Assembly (NCBI GenBank): GCA_947588705.1
Contig: CANPYT010000004.1
Coordinates: forward strand, 1-64,000
From: an uncultured Acetatifactor sp.
GTDB lineage: Bacteria > Bacillota > Clostridia > Lachnospirales > Lachnospiraceae
Direction of reading: 5' to 3'
Length of the DNA: 64,000 bases
The notes under the pieces were generated by a model. That model was not told the DNA's origin. It saw only the letters and a program-made list of their open reading frames with translations, and ran no database searches. Position 1 is the first letter of the stretch, and every line of letters begins with the position of its first letter. A program made the position numbers and the translations under genes. Below, piece after piece: positions 53,189 to 62,106 of the stretch.

Positions 53189-53262
53189 CGGCGCGTGGCT
53201 CAGCTTGGTAGAGCGCTGCGTTCGGGACGCAGAGGTCGCGTGTTCGAATCACGTCGCGCCGA
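53189..53262 (+). tRNA. tRNA-Pro (anticodon CGG)
   Basis: A 74-nt cloverleaf: acceptor CGGCGCG/CGCGCCG with discriminator A, D-arm GGCTCAGCTTGGTAGAGC, anticodon stem CTGCG/CGCAG with loop TTCGGGA (CGG) and T-loop TGTTCGAATCA. CCA not encoded. It reads CCG codons. Confidence 0.97.
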
Positions 53263-53266
53263 TTCC

Positions 53267-53291
53267 AAACCCCAGAGATGGGGTTTCTTTT
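53267..53291 (+). terminator. Terminator of tRNA-Pro
   Basis: AAACCCC/GGGGTTT with a six-base loop followed by CTTTTC. The ORF-track start of the next gene (53278) lies inside this hairpin and is rejected. Confidence 0.85.
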
Positions 53292-53328
53292 CGTTATAGG
53301 ACAATTTCGGGGATATCCCGGGAAAGGC

Positions 53329-54816
53329 ATGGATCCCAATATGTTTCCACAAGAGTTTCTGGAGCGGATGAAGCAGATGCTCGGAACAGAATACCACGAG
53401 TTTGCGGCGGCTCTGGAACAGGAACCCGCCCAGGCCCTGCGGTTCAACCCGCTGAAACGCTCCCGCACGGATGAAAACATCTTTCCGCCCTTCCCGCAGG
53501 CGCTGCAGGAGACCGCCGCGCCTTTTGGATCCCTCTCCCGGGTGCCCTGGGCCTCGGACGGTTACTATTACAGTTCTTCCGATCATCCGGGGAAACACCC
53601 TCTGCATGAGGCAGGCTTATATTATATACAGGAACCCAGCGCCATGGCGCCCGCAGAACTTCTGGAAGCCAGGCCAGGCCATCGGGTACTGGATCTCTGT
53701 GCGGCCCCCGGCGGAAAAAGCACCCAGCTCGCGGTAAAACTTCAGGGAGAGGGAATCCTTTTCTGCAACGAGATCCATCCCGCGCGGGCCAGGATCCTCT
53801 CTGAAAACATAGAACGTATGGGCGTCTGCAACGCCCTAGTGACCAACGAGACCCCAGAACGTCTGGCTTCCCGGTTCCCGGAATATTTCGACCGGATCCT
53901 GGTGGACGCGCCATGTTCCGGGGAGGGCATGTTCCGAAAGAACCCTGACGCCTGTCAGGAGTGGAGCCCTGAAAACGTGGAGCTCTGTGCCAAAAGGCAG
54001 GACGGGATCCTGGATCGGGCCGCCGAAATGCTGCGCCCCGGCGGGCGTATGGTATATTCCACCTGCACATTTGCCCCGGCCGAAAACGAGGGCACAATTG
54101 CCAGGTTTCTGGAACGGCATGAGGAATTCATTCTCCTCCCGATAAAAAAGACTCTCTTTTCTCCTGCCGATTGCGACGGCGTTCCCGCCTGGGGAAACGG
54201 GCTGCCCCAGCTGAAGTACACGCTCCGCCTCTGGCCCCATCGGCTGCGCGGGGAAGGACACTTTGCCGCGCTTCTGCAAAAGACAGAAAAAGCCCCAAAG
54301 GCGGATCCCTCCTGCGGCAAAGGATCCCGCCGGGACGGGAGCCCGCTGTGCGGGATTTCTGAAAAGGAATTGACGCCTCTGTGGGATTTTTGCAAAGAAA
54401 CCCTGAGGCTTTCCGGACCGGCCCTCCCTCCATCCCTCTGCGGCGCCGTGGGGTTGAAACAGGAAAGCATATTCCTCCCTTTCGGTGACAATGTATACTT
54501 ATGCCCCGCCTCCTTTCCTTCTCTGAAAGGCTTGAAAGTCCTGCGGCCCGGCCTTCATCTGGGCGAGCTGAAAAAGAACCGCTTTGAACCTTCTCACGGA
54601 CTTGCCCTGGCCCTTTCCCCAAGGGCGGTCTTGCGCGTCCGGGATCTTCCCTGCGACAGCGGACAGACCGCCGCTTATCTGCGGGGCCAGACCTTTCCGG
54701 CGGAGGGAGACAAGGGCTGGCATTTGATCTGTGCCGACGGCTTCGGCCTGGGATGGGGAAAGCTGGCCGGGGGCATAATGAAAAACCACTATCCAAAAGG
54801 GCTGCGCATCACATGA
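53329..54816 (+). CDS. RsmF/NSUN-type rRNA (cytosine-C5) methyltransferase
   Basis: A 495-residue RNA m5C methyltransferase. The SAM site is VLDLCAAPGGKSTQLA. The catalytic cysteines are in VDAPCSGEGMFRKNP and YSTCTFAPAENEG. The C-terminal 180 residues carry the extra RsmF domain (LHLGELKKNRFEPSHGLALAL). It modifies 16S or 23S rRNA. Start at 53329 (MDPNMFPQEFLERM) behind GGGAAAGG. A second ATG lies four codons later. The stop overlaps the next start as ATGA. Confidence 0.9.
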   Translation: MDPNMFPQEFLERMKQMLGTEYHEFAAALEQEPAQALRFNPLKRSRTDENIFPPFPQALQETAAPFGSLSRVPWASDGYYYSSSDHPGKHPLHEAGLYYIQEPSAMAPAELLEARPGHRVLDLCAAPGGKSTQLAVKLQGEGILFCNEIHPARARILSENIERMGVCNALVTNETPERLASRFPEYFDRILVDAPCSGEGMFRKNPDACQEWSPENVELCAKRQDGILDRAAEMLRPGGRMVYSTCTFAPAENEGTIARFLERHEEFILLPIKKTLFSPADCDGVPAWGNGLPQLKYTLRLWPHRLRGEGHFAALLQKTEKAPKADPSCGKGSRRDGSPLCGISEKELTPLWDFCKETLRLSGPALPPSLCGAVGLKQESIFLPFGDNVYLCPASFPSLKGLKVLRPGLHLGELKKNRFEPSHGLALALSPRAVLRVRDLPCDSGQTAAYLRGQTFPAEGDKGWHLICADGFGLGWGKLAGGIMKNHYPKGLRIT

Positions 54817-55556
54817 AAACAAAAATCATCTATGAAGACAAAGAGATCCTGATCGTCCATAAACCCGCCGGCCTTGCAACCCAGACCGCCCGCGTAGACC
54901 AGCAGGACGTAGTCAGCGAACTAAAAAATTACCTGGGCGGGTCAGCCTATCTCGGCATTATCCATCGGCTGGACCAGCCTGTGGAAGGGCTTCTGGCGTT
55001 CGGGAAAACGAAAGCGGCCGCAGCCTCCCTGTCGCAGCAGCTGAGATCCGGGCCGGGAGACTGCGCTCCCCTGAACAAGCGCTACTACTGTATATTTTGC
55101 GGGAAAGCCCCCGCTCAGGAAGGACAGCTTGAGGATTATCTATTCCGGGATGCCACAGGAAAAGCCGGAGTCCTGTCCGCCCGGGAGGCACAGTCGGATC
55201 CCAGGGCCAAATATGCCTTTCTGCATTACCGCATTCTCCAGGAAAAAGAGATCTTTCTGCCAAAAGCACCTGACTCCCTCCCGGAAGAGACCTCCGTCCT
55301 TCTCTCCCTGGCGGATATTGAGATCCGGACAGGACGCTTTCATCAGATCCGGGCTCAAATGGCCCACAGCGGCATGAGCCTCCTTGGCGACAGCCGTTAC
55401 GGCGATGCCTTGTCCCGGAAGGTCTCCGGGCTTCTGGATATCCGCAGGGCGGCCCTCTGCGCCTACCGTCTGGATCTATCCCATCCTGTGTCTGGAAAAA
55501 AGCTGCATTTTCAGATTACACCCAGCGAAAAAGTTTTTACCTACTTTTCGCTGTGA
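54813..55556 (+). CDS. RluA family pseudouridine synthase
   Basis: A 247-residue RNA pseudouridine synthase. The catalytic Asp lies in IIHRLDQPVEGLL. Other family blocks are IVHKPAGLATQ near the start and TGRFHQIRAQMAHSG later. No S4 domain is present. Its ATG overlaps the methyltransferase stop, so two RNA-modifying enzymes are co-translated. The ORF's earlier start would overlap further. The target uridine is not predictable here. Confidence 0.9.
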   Translation: MKTKIIYEDKEILIVHKPAGLATQTARVDQQDVVSELKNYLGGSAYLGIIHRLDQPVEGLLAFGKTKAAAASLSQQLRSGPGDCAPLNKRYYCIFCGKAPAQEGQLEDYLFRDATGKAGVLSAREAQSDPRAKYAFLHYRILQEKEIFLPKAPDSLPEETSVLLSLADIEIRTGRFHQIRAQMAHSGMSLLGDSRYGDALSRKVSGLLDIRRAALCAYRLDLSHPVSGKKLHFQITPSEKVFTYFSL

Positions 55557-55622
55557 CCAGGTTTAGTTCTGCAAAAATCAACCATACTAACCAACAGGAT
55601 CCCGCTCTGCGGAATCTCAGAT

Positions 55623-55651
55623 CCGTATGCGGCCCCTTAGGGGCCATACGG
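55623..55651 (+). promoter_or_regulatory. Hairpin adjoining the ribosome site of the AI-2E-type permease gene
   Basis: CCGTAT/ATACGG and GGCCCC/GGGGCC stack into a 12-bp stem with a two-base bulge and a TTA loop. It ends next to GGGGAAGG, the likely ribosome site of the gene at 55668. It has no T-run and might modulate translation or end the upstream transcript. Confidence 0.4.
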
Positions 55652-55667
55652 GGAAGGCGGAAAGCGT

Positions 55668-56726
55668 ATGGCGGAAAAACTCAGGCAAAACAAACTGGCA
55701 ATACTGCTCCTTACGACAGGCGCAGTGTATTTTTTTCTGAAATTTATAGCCCCTCTGACTGCACCGGTACTGATAGCCATGCTTTTTGTGACCATTTTCG
55801 GCCCCCTGCTGCAAAAGCTGCAAAGCCGGCTGCATCTTCACAGACAGGCAGGGGCCCTGTTGCTTCTTTTGATCGCCGGTCTTGTGCTGGGCCTGCTGGT
55901 CTGGGTCCTGTTCTCCTGGATTGTTGGCAGCCTGCCTAACTGGACAGGCGGCCTCGATTCTCTGGAAGAGGCGCTCTCCACCGCCGTCCGCAATATCTGC
56001 AGCACTGTGGGAGATGCCATCGGAATTGACAGCTCCTACCTGGAACAGACTATCCTCGCCCATCTCCAGGAAAGCATCGACTATCTCAGGCAGAGGTTCC
56101 TGCCGGGCGTACTTACCCAATCCCTGGAATATGTCAGGACTCTGGCTGTCCTTGGAGGATTTCTTTTGACTTTCCTCATCGCCACCGTCCTGCTGGCAAA
56201 AGACTATGACGAGATCATGAACCGACTGTTAGACCGGGAAGATTGCCATCTGCTTCTGGAGATCATCTGCGGTATTATCCGGTATATCGCAACTTATGTA
56301 AAGGCCCAGCTGATCATCATGAACATCGTTGGGATCCTGGCGGCCCTGGTCCTCGGCCTGTGCGGAATCCAAAACGGTATCCTATGGGGCCTGCTGGCCG
56401 GGATCCTGGACGCCTTTCCCTTTATCGGCACCGGCGTGATACTGATCCCTCTTGGGATCCAGCAGCTGTTTTACGGCAGTTACGGCAGGGCGGCGGGATG
56501 CCTGCTGCTCTATATCTCCTGCATAGTCATCCGGGAACTTCTGGAACCCAGGCTGATCGGGAAACGAATCGGCGTCTCCCCTATCGCCATTCTGCTTTCT
56601 CTCTACGCCGGAATACAGTTGTTCGGCGTCTGGGGGATCATAGAGGGCCCTCTGGGGTTCGTCATCATCCACCAGACTTACCTCAGCCTGGAACGGCGGT
56701 TTTTCAGTAACAGTTCAGCGGGTTGA
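55668..56726 (+). CDS. AI-2E family transporter-like membrane protein
   Basis: A 352-residue protein with about eight membrane helices, matching the AI-2E/PerM permease family (KFIAPLTAPVLIAMLF, GILDAFPFIGTGVILIPLG, LIGKRIGVSPIAILLSLYAG, WGIIEGPLGFVIIHQ). Members have been linked to autoinducer export or ion antiport. The substrate is unproven. The final six residues SNSSAG and the stop codon are encoded by a 28-bp MITE remnant, so the ancestral C-terminus has been altered. Confidence 0.85.
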   Translation: MAEKLRQNKLAILLLTTGAVYFFLKFIAPLTAPVLIAMLFVTIFGPLLQKLQSRLHLHRQAGALLLLLIAGLVLGLLVWVLFSWIVGSLPNWTGGLDSLEEALSTAVRNICSTVGDAIGIDSSYLEQTILAHLQESIDYLRQRFLPGVLTQSLEYVRTLAVLGGFLLTFLIATVLLAKDYDEIMNRLLDREDCHLLLEIICGIIRYIATYVKAQLIIMNIVGILAALVLGLCGIQNGILWGLLAGILDAFPFIGTGVILIPLGIQQLFYGSYGRAAGCLLLYISCIVIRELLEPRLIGKRIGVSPIAILLSLYAGIQLFGVWGIIEGPLGFVIIHQTYLSLERRFFSNSSAG

Positions 56727-56742
56727 ACTGTTACTTTTTTCA
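56699..56742 (+). mobile_element. Collapsed 28-bp MITE, copy R8, doubling as a terminator
   Basis: The element (56707-56734) consists of GTAACAGTTCA and TGAACTGTTAC around six bases. Flanks GTTTTTCA and TTTTTTCA match at 7 of 8 bases, a target duplication. The 11-bp stem followed directly by TTTTTT is an intrinsic terminator for the transporter gene, whose TGA stop lies inside the element. Confidence 0.85.
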
Positions 56743-56763
56743 AAAGCCCGGCACGGAATTAAA

Positions 56764-56792
56764 TTGACGAATCTGGCTCCTTATACTATTAT
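56764..56792 (+). promoter_or_regulatory. Promoter of the O-antigen-ligase-like gene
   Basis: TTGACG and TATTAT are separated by 17 bases, about 40 bases before the ATG and just after the MITE-derived terminator. Confidence 0.7.
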
Positions 56793-56833
56793 TATAGAAG
56801 AAAATTTCAGACAAAAAGGAGTCCTGATCGATT

Positions 56834-58519
56834 ATGCGTTACTTTATAAAAACCCTGACCGACTATGCCCTGTGCATCTATCTCGTACTGATACTGGGCG
56901 TAATGCCTTTCTACAATCGCGCCGGCTATAGCCACATGGGCACGGACAAAGCTTTTTTCTACAACACCATCACAGTATACATGGGAAGGATCTTTCTGGC
57001 ACTGGTGCTGGTATACCTTGTGATATCGCTAAAGGATCTGCGAAAGCTGACTCTTCGGGATCTCCGCAGACGCCTGTCCGTCACCGACCTGTTTGCCGGT
57101 GCCTACGGACTGGCGCTGATCCTGTCATATCTCCTGTCAAGATACCGGGAAAATGCTCTCTGGGGAGCAAACGGGTGGTATATGGGCTTCTGGCCGCAGA
57201 TGTTCCTCGTCCTGACATATTTTTTTGTATCCAGGCTCTGGGCTCCCAGAAAATGGGTGCTGTACCTGGCCCTTGGGGTATCCACGGCGGTCTTTCTGCT
57301 GGGGTATCTGAACCGTTTCAGCGTGGATCCGCTGAATATGGCCACTTCGGGCCCCCTATTTATTTCCACCATCGGAAACATCAACTGGTACTGCGGGTAC
57401 CTGACCTCCGTATTCTTTGCGGGAGCGGCTCTGCTGTGGCAGGGAATGGGGGAAAAGATATGGAAAAATATCCTATTGTCCCTCTATGTGACGCTCGGCT
57501 TCGGCGCCCTTATAACCCAGGGCAGCGCCAGCGGGCTTGTGGCCTTGTTTGCCGTGCTGCTGGCTCTATTTTGCATGTCGGCGACGGACAGCGGGCGGAT
57601 GCTGATGTTCTGGGTAGAAATGACGCTCCTGGGGATTTCCTGTCTCATCACCGGAATCGTATGCAGGCTGGCTCCCGACAGGCTGAACTATGATTTCGAC
57701 GGTATCGGCCTGTTGATATCCGGATGGTTCCCCATTTTGCTGACGGGAGTATCGGCCCTTGTCTTATTTTGGGTCAGCCGCTGCCGAAAAAAGCAGATTT
57801 ATCCCCAAAAGGCGGCGGTGGCCCTGTCCCGCGCCGCGCTCCTGATCACCGTTTCCGGCATACTTCTCTTTGCGGCCATGGTCCTGATAAACTCCCTCCG
57901 GCCCGGAAGCCTTGGGCCGCTGTCCAAATATTCTGTCTTTACATACAGCCCGGACTGGGGCAGTAACCGCGGTGCCACCTGGGCGGCCGGATGGACTATT
58001 TTTGCAAAACAGAACCTTCTGCACAAGCTCATAGGCGTGGGGCCGGACGCCATGTCGGCCTATCTGGCAAACGACGCCAGCCGGGAGCTGAATTCTTTTA
58101 TCAGCGAAAATTTCCCGAGCCAAGTGCTTACAAACGCACATTGTGAATGGCTGAACGTGCTGATCAACACAGGTCTGCTGGGGCTGGCCGCCTTTGCAGG
58201 CATGATGCTCACCGGAATACGGCGCTTTTTGCGGGAGGCGGGAAAAAACAAGATAGTCTGCGCCTGCGGCTTTTGCCTGCTGGCTTATACCGCCAACAAT
58301 CTTTTCAGCTTTCAGCAGACCATGAATGTGACCACTCTTTTTGCCATTTTTGGTATGGGAAGCGCCTTTCTCCTACAGCGGGAAACGCAGGAAAGCCCCG
58401 TCTCCGCCCATACATCGCCAAACGGCTTAAAGGCCGGGAATAAAAAACCGGCGGCAGGAAATCCCGTTATAAAAAAGCGAAAAACAAGCAGCAACAGGAA
58501 AAACAATAGAAAACGATAG
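56834..58519 (+). CDS. O-antigen ligase-like polytopic membrane protein
   Basis: A 561-residue protein with about twelve membrane helices resembling the Wzy/WaaL O-antigen ligase superfamily. The large external loop carries the stretch LIGVGPDAMSAYLAND...NAHCEWLNVLINTGLLGL, where the conserved His of ligases lies. In a Gram-positive cell it would join or polymerise a surface glycan. A basic, low-complexity tail (about 520-561) ends in KKRKTSSNRKNNRKR. AAGGAG is present 12 bases before the ATG, a slightly long spacing. Confidence 0.8.
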   Translation: MRYFIKTLTDYALCIYLVLILGVMPFYNRAGYSHMGTDKAFFYNTITVYMGRIFLALVLVYLVISLKDLRKLTLRDLRRRLSVTDLFAGAYGLALILSYLLSRYRENALWGANGWYMGFWPQMFLVLTYFFVSRLWAPRKWVLYLALGVSTAVFLLGYLNRFSVDPLNMATSGPLFISTIGNINWYCGYLTSVFFAGAALLWQGMGEKIWKNILLSLYVTLGFGALITQGSASGLVALFAVLLALFCMSATDSGRMLMFWVEMTLLGISCLITGIVCRLAPDRLNYDFDGIGLLISGWFPILLTGVSALVLFWVSRCRKKQIYPQKAAVALSRAALLITVSGILLFAAMVLINSLRPGSLGPLSKYSVFTYSPDWGSNRGATWAAGWTIFAKQNLLHKLIGVGPDAMSAYLANDASRELNSFISENFPSQVLTNAHCEWLNVLINTGLLGLAAFAGMMLTGIRRFLREAGKNKIVCACGFCLLAYTANNLFSFQQTMNVTTLFAIFGMGSAFLLQRETQESPVSAHTSPNGLKAGNKKPAAGNPVIKKRKTSSNRKNNRKR

Positions 58520-58582
58520 CAATAGAAAGCGATAGCAATAGGAAAAATGACATTCGCAGAATAATAAGCAGGAGGTATCAAA

Positions 58583-59035
58583 ATGAGAGACCCAAACCCT
58601 ACACCGGCTGACGCACCGTCCGGCCCTAACCCGCCTTATGATGACCTCAAAAAACTCCGCAGAGACCTTCGCGTCACCAGGATCTTTTGCGCGGTCTCTT
58701 CGCTCCTTACCCTTCTCCTTCTGGCGTTCGGTTCCGTTTTTTATCTGACGGTCCGCGAGATACAAGCGGAAGCGGAACCGATCGTGCAGCAGCTCTCCTA
58801 CTTGAATATACCTGAGGTAAACCGTGCCCTGGAGCAGTTTAACGACACAGTGGAAAACGTAAACTGGCCTGAGATCTCCCAGTCTCTGGAGGATTTTGAT
58901 GTTGATGCCTTTAACAATGTCCTGCAGGACCTGGACACGGAAGAATTGTCCAAAGCCCTGAAAAATCTGAATACTGCCATCGAAAACTTAGAGCGCCTCG
59001 GCGAAACATTAGGGAAGCTGCCCTCTCTGTTTTAG
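58583..59035 (+). CDS. Small membrane-anchored coiled-coil protein
   Basis: A 150-residue protein of no family I can name. A proline-rich, polar N-terminus (1-20) is followed by one membrane helix (about 33-57, FCAVSSLLTLLLLAFGSVFY) and an acidic amphipathic region with seven-residue periodicity (PEVNRALEQFNDTVENVNWPEISQSLEDFD and similar). GCAGGAGG lies before the ATG. It follows the ligase-like gene by 63 bases and probably shares its transcript. Confidence 0.7.
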   Translation: MRDPNPTPADAPSGPNPPYDDLKKLRRDLRVTRIFCAVSSLLTLLLLAFGSVFYLTVREIQAEAEPIVQQLSYLNIPEVNRALEQFNDTVENVNWPEISQSLEDFDVDAFNNVLQDLDTEELSKALKNLNTAIENLERLGETLGKLPSLF

Positions 59036-59037
59036 CT

Positions 59038-60090
59038 TTATCCATGCCAGCGGTCCAAAAGCTTCCTCATCCCCACCACGCGCTTCAGCAGCTCCAGCAC
59101 CACGGAATACGCCAGGCACACGGCCAGAAGCAGCAGGAAAGTAACTCCCGCATACCGGAAACGGTAAATATAATCCCGCCAGAGCGCCATATAAAAGAAG
59201 GTATGCACAAGATAAATGTTCATGGAATGTTTTCCGATAAACCGGATCACCGTACCCACCACCGGAACAGAGTTTACCAGCACGGCGCTCACATAAATCA
59301 GAAACATTGCAATCGGCCCGTCTGCCAGCCACACATAGGTCTCATATACCACATAGTTTTGGCGGATCATAACACAGAGGATGACTCCCGCAATCCCCGC
59401 CATCCACTGCACCGCAGGATGCAGCTTTAACGACATAAGCCGGTCGAGCCAATGTCCGTGCGCCGCGCAGACTCCCATCACAGCCACAAACAGATATCGC
59501 TCCACATCCGGCTGCAGCGTCACCACAAAGGGAGCAAAAAAGGCAGCCAGCATCGCCAGATTCCCCAGCTTTTTCACCAGCCACGCCAGGACCGGCACAA
59601 GAAAGATCAGGATGTAAGCCACTTCCATATACCACCAGGTAAGGTTTAAGGTCGGCGTGTCAAAAAACATGGACAGGCCCGTTGCGTCTGTCAGGAAATA
59701 CAGAAATCCCTGCTTATTCACCCCGTACAGCGACGCATAGTCAAATTTATTCCACCAGAGCAGATTTACACTGAAAAACAAAACCGCAAAATTTGCCATC
59801 AGGATCAAAAAACGCTTCGCCGCCTGCGTGTAAGCGGTTTTCATGGGGGGCATACCATCTTGGGCAAACAGCCCCGCCGAAATCCCATACCCGGTCAGAA
59901 ACACAAATATGGATACACAGATGTTTCCAAATCCAGTAAATGTGAGAAACCCGTTCAATGAGAATGGTTCATATATCACGTCCATGGAAGTGACGAGCAC
60001 CTCATTTTCAAAGAGATGGTACATCAGCAATAAAAGGACCGCGATCCCCTTGGCCGCCGATGAATGCTCTCTGGTAAATGTTTTCTGCAT
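59038..60090 (-). CDS. Membrane acyltransferase (acyltransferase family 3)
   Basis: A 350-residue polytopic acyltransferase-3 family protein with about ten helices. The family's N-terminal motif appears as SSAAKGIAVLLLLMYHLFE, with the His in MYHLF, and later blocks include FVFLTGYGISAGL and IRFIGKHSMNIYLVHTFF. Such enzymes O-acetylate exopolysaccharides, peptidoglycan or lipids. It converges with the preceding small gene, two bases apart. With the ligase-like and DUF6020 genes it suggests surface glycan decoration. Confidence 0.85.
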   Translation of the reverse strand: MQKTFTREHSSAAKGIAVLLLLMYHLFENEVLVTSMDVIYEPFSLNGFLTFTGFGNICVSIFVFLTGYGISAGLFAQDGMPPMKTAYTQAAKRFLILMANFAVLFFSVNLLWWNKFDYASLYGVNKQGFLYFLTDATGLSMFFDTPTLNLTWWYMEVAYILIFLVPVLAWLVKKLGNLAMLAAFFAPFVVTLQPDVERYLFVAVMGVCAAHGHWLDRLMSLKLHPAVQWMAGIAGVILCVMIRQNYVVYETYVWLADGPIAMFLIYVSAVLVNSVPVVGTVIRFIGKHSMNIYLVHTFFYMALWRDYIYRFRYAGVTFLLLLAVCLAYSVVLELLKRVVGMRKLLDRWHG

Positions 60091-60171
60091 ATCTTACACC
60101 CTCTCTGTAAGCTCTATATTTTCTGCGCCTTCCGCGGCTTCCCCAGCCCTGATCCCTCGCGATCCGTCATC

Positions 60172-62022
60172 TTACTCCTTTTCTTTCCCCGGCTTAGCCG
60201 CTGTGGTCAGTGTAAAACCGTATAGGAAGGGAATGGTAAACAATATGGGGAAAGCATACCTGGGATGATTAAAAAAACAGGGCGACGCCATACAGATCAA
60301 CAGGCTGACCCAAAGAGGAAGCCCGGCCCGAGCCGCCGCCGACATACCTCTCTTTTTCTGATAACAGGTGAGAAAAAACAGCGCCCAGACTGCCGCCCCC
60401 ACATTTTCAAATACCGCCAGCAACGATACGCGCCCCGCAAAACGATAATAAAAGATCAGCAGCTTCTCTGCGTTGGGAAACAGGCCGCCCTGCCGGATCA
60501 CATCGTAGGCCGCCTCATATCGGATACTGTTGCTCACCGCCGGGTCAAACCAGCCGTACACATGGATCAGGAACGCCTCCACATAGACAGCGGGGTGCCG
60601 GCAAAGGCCCCTGAACCAGGCTTTCAGATACGCCGCCAGCTCGGAAGCATCCGCGTCCTTATGAAACAATGCCTTCACCGGATCCGCAAGATCAGGGTCG
60701 TAATTGGCAGCCACGGTGTCCACATCCCCCAGGACAGCCTCAATAGCGCCTTTCTCCTCCGAATCCAGCTCTTCCCGGTACAGCTGCAAATATCTTGCGG
60801 TCTGTTGGAAGGGAATGGATAACATTTCTCCCTTGCTGCCCGGCGTGGCCCCCAGGCCCTGCATCAATAGGAAAAGAATCAGCTCTGCCGTCACAACGCT
60901 TCCCAAAAAAGAAAAAACCAGACATCGGATCCGCTGCCCCACTGTAGGACACCCTTTCAGCAGAAACGCAAAACCGCCGATCCCGGAGAGCAAAACCACA
61001 TACAAGCCGTTGTTGCGGAATAAGATGACCCCCAGCTGGAGCAGGAAAAAAGCCAAAACAAAACGGCGCCGCCCCATCCTCTCCGGTTTCTCCAAAAGCA
61101 GCGCAAAACAGATCACATACCCTACCACCGCCGCGCTGTAGGGAACATCCTTCACCGCGGTAGACGCCATATTGGAATACACCGGGACAAGACAGTAGAT
61201 GAGCAAAAGGCCCAAAAGCAACGAAAACTTCGCCCCCCGCTTTGCCAAAACCGTGATGGTGGCCGCCAGGGCCGCCGCCAGGGCCGCCGCCTGCAGCAAC
61301 ACATAGACAAACAGGCCCGCTTCATAGGAGTGAAAAAGAAATCCTCCCAGCCGGATAAGGCCCCCCATTATCAACGTGTGGAACAGGGGATGGTGCGCCG
61401 TATATCCTCCCGTTCCAATCACCTGTTCGATCTGGCCAATGGCGTCCCAGCAGAGATTTCCCGGAAAGCTTAACAGCAAAAAGGGCAGGTATGCCCCCAA
61501 CAGGATAAGGAAAGCCTTCCGAAAACAATGTTTTCTAAAAAAATGTTCCTCCTCACCCACAAACCGCCGGGACGCCAACCAGGTCCCCAGCATCCCCATC
61601 AGCGCGGACAACAGAAGAGAAAGCCCTGCCGCCGCCATCAAAAACCTGACAAAATTCACGGCGCTCCCAAAGCAATAGCTCCAGGAACCCGTCTCGTTAT
61701 AGCTCTTCCCAAAAAGCAGGGAAAGGGAAAAGAAAACCGCCAGCCCGTCCACGGCTCTCCCTTTCAGCTCCGGGCAAAAAGAATATCCCCGGATCACCTT
61801 TACATAAAAAATCGCGGAAAGGACAAAAAGCAAAAGAAATTTAAAATCATAAGGCCCCAGCAGTTCATAGACCGAAGCTATGACATAGTCAAGCCCCGTC
61901 TCGTAGGACGTTTGCTGCAGCGGCGGATGAAAAACCGCTGTCAGGCCAAAAGCTGTCAAAAAGCTTTTCAGCAGATCCCATGCCATCACGTTTTTGCGAA
62001 ATATACTTCCCTTTGGTCTCAT
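60172..62022 (-). CDS. DUF6020 polytopic membrane protein
   Basis: A 616-residue protein with about fourteen membrane helices, matching the DUF6020 family of clostridia, which looks like GT-C type glycosyltransferases. The loop SFPGNLCWDAIGQIEQVIGTGGYTAHHPL holds conserved acidic and His residues. Residues 405-480 form an external domain. The start at 62022 follows GGAG. The function is inferred as surface glycan or protein glycosylation. Confidence 0.7.
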   Translation of the reverse strand: MRPKGSIFRKNVMAWDLLKSFLTAFGLTAVFHPPLQQTSYETGLDYVIASVYELLGPYDFKFLLLFVLSAIFYVKVIRGYSFCPELKGRAVDGLAVFFSLSLLFGKSYNETGSWSYCFGSAVNFVRFLMAAAGLSLLLSALMGMLGTWLASRRFVGEEEHFFRKHCFRKAFLILLGAYLPFLLLSFPGNLCWDAIGQIEQVIGTGGYTAHHPLFHTLIMGGLIRLGGFLFHSYEAGLFVYVLLQAAALAAALAATITVLAKRGAKFSLLLGLLLIYCLVPVYSNMASTAVKDVPYSAAVVGYVICFALLLEKPERMGRRRFVLAFFLLQLGVILFRNNGLYVVLLSGIGGFAFLLKGCPTVGQRIRCLVFSFLGSVVTAELILFLLMQGLGATPGSKGEMLSIPFQQTARYLQLYREELDSEEKGAIEAVLGDVDTVAANYDPDLADPVKALFHKDADASELAAYLKAWFRGLCRHPAVYVEAFLIHVYGWFDPAVSNSIRYEAAYDVIRQGGLFPNAEKLLIFYYRFAGRVSLLAVFENVGAAVWALFFLTCYQKKRGMSAAARAGLPLWVSLLICMASPCFFNHPRYAFPILFTIPFLYGFTLTTAAKPGKEKE

Positions 62023-62106
62023 AGGCGTCTCCGTAATCATCAATCCGTCTTCCGCAGGTCTAAAATGCCCGGATTTGCGGCATATTCCCGCGTTACATCC
62101 AACGCG

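Noticed and set aside
53278-53328. Upstream extension of the RsmF-like methyltransferase
   Set aside because: The extension begins inside the tRNA-Pro terminator stem. The start at 53329 has a ribosome site.
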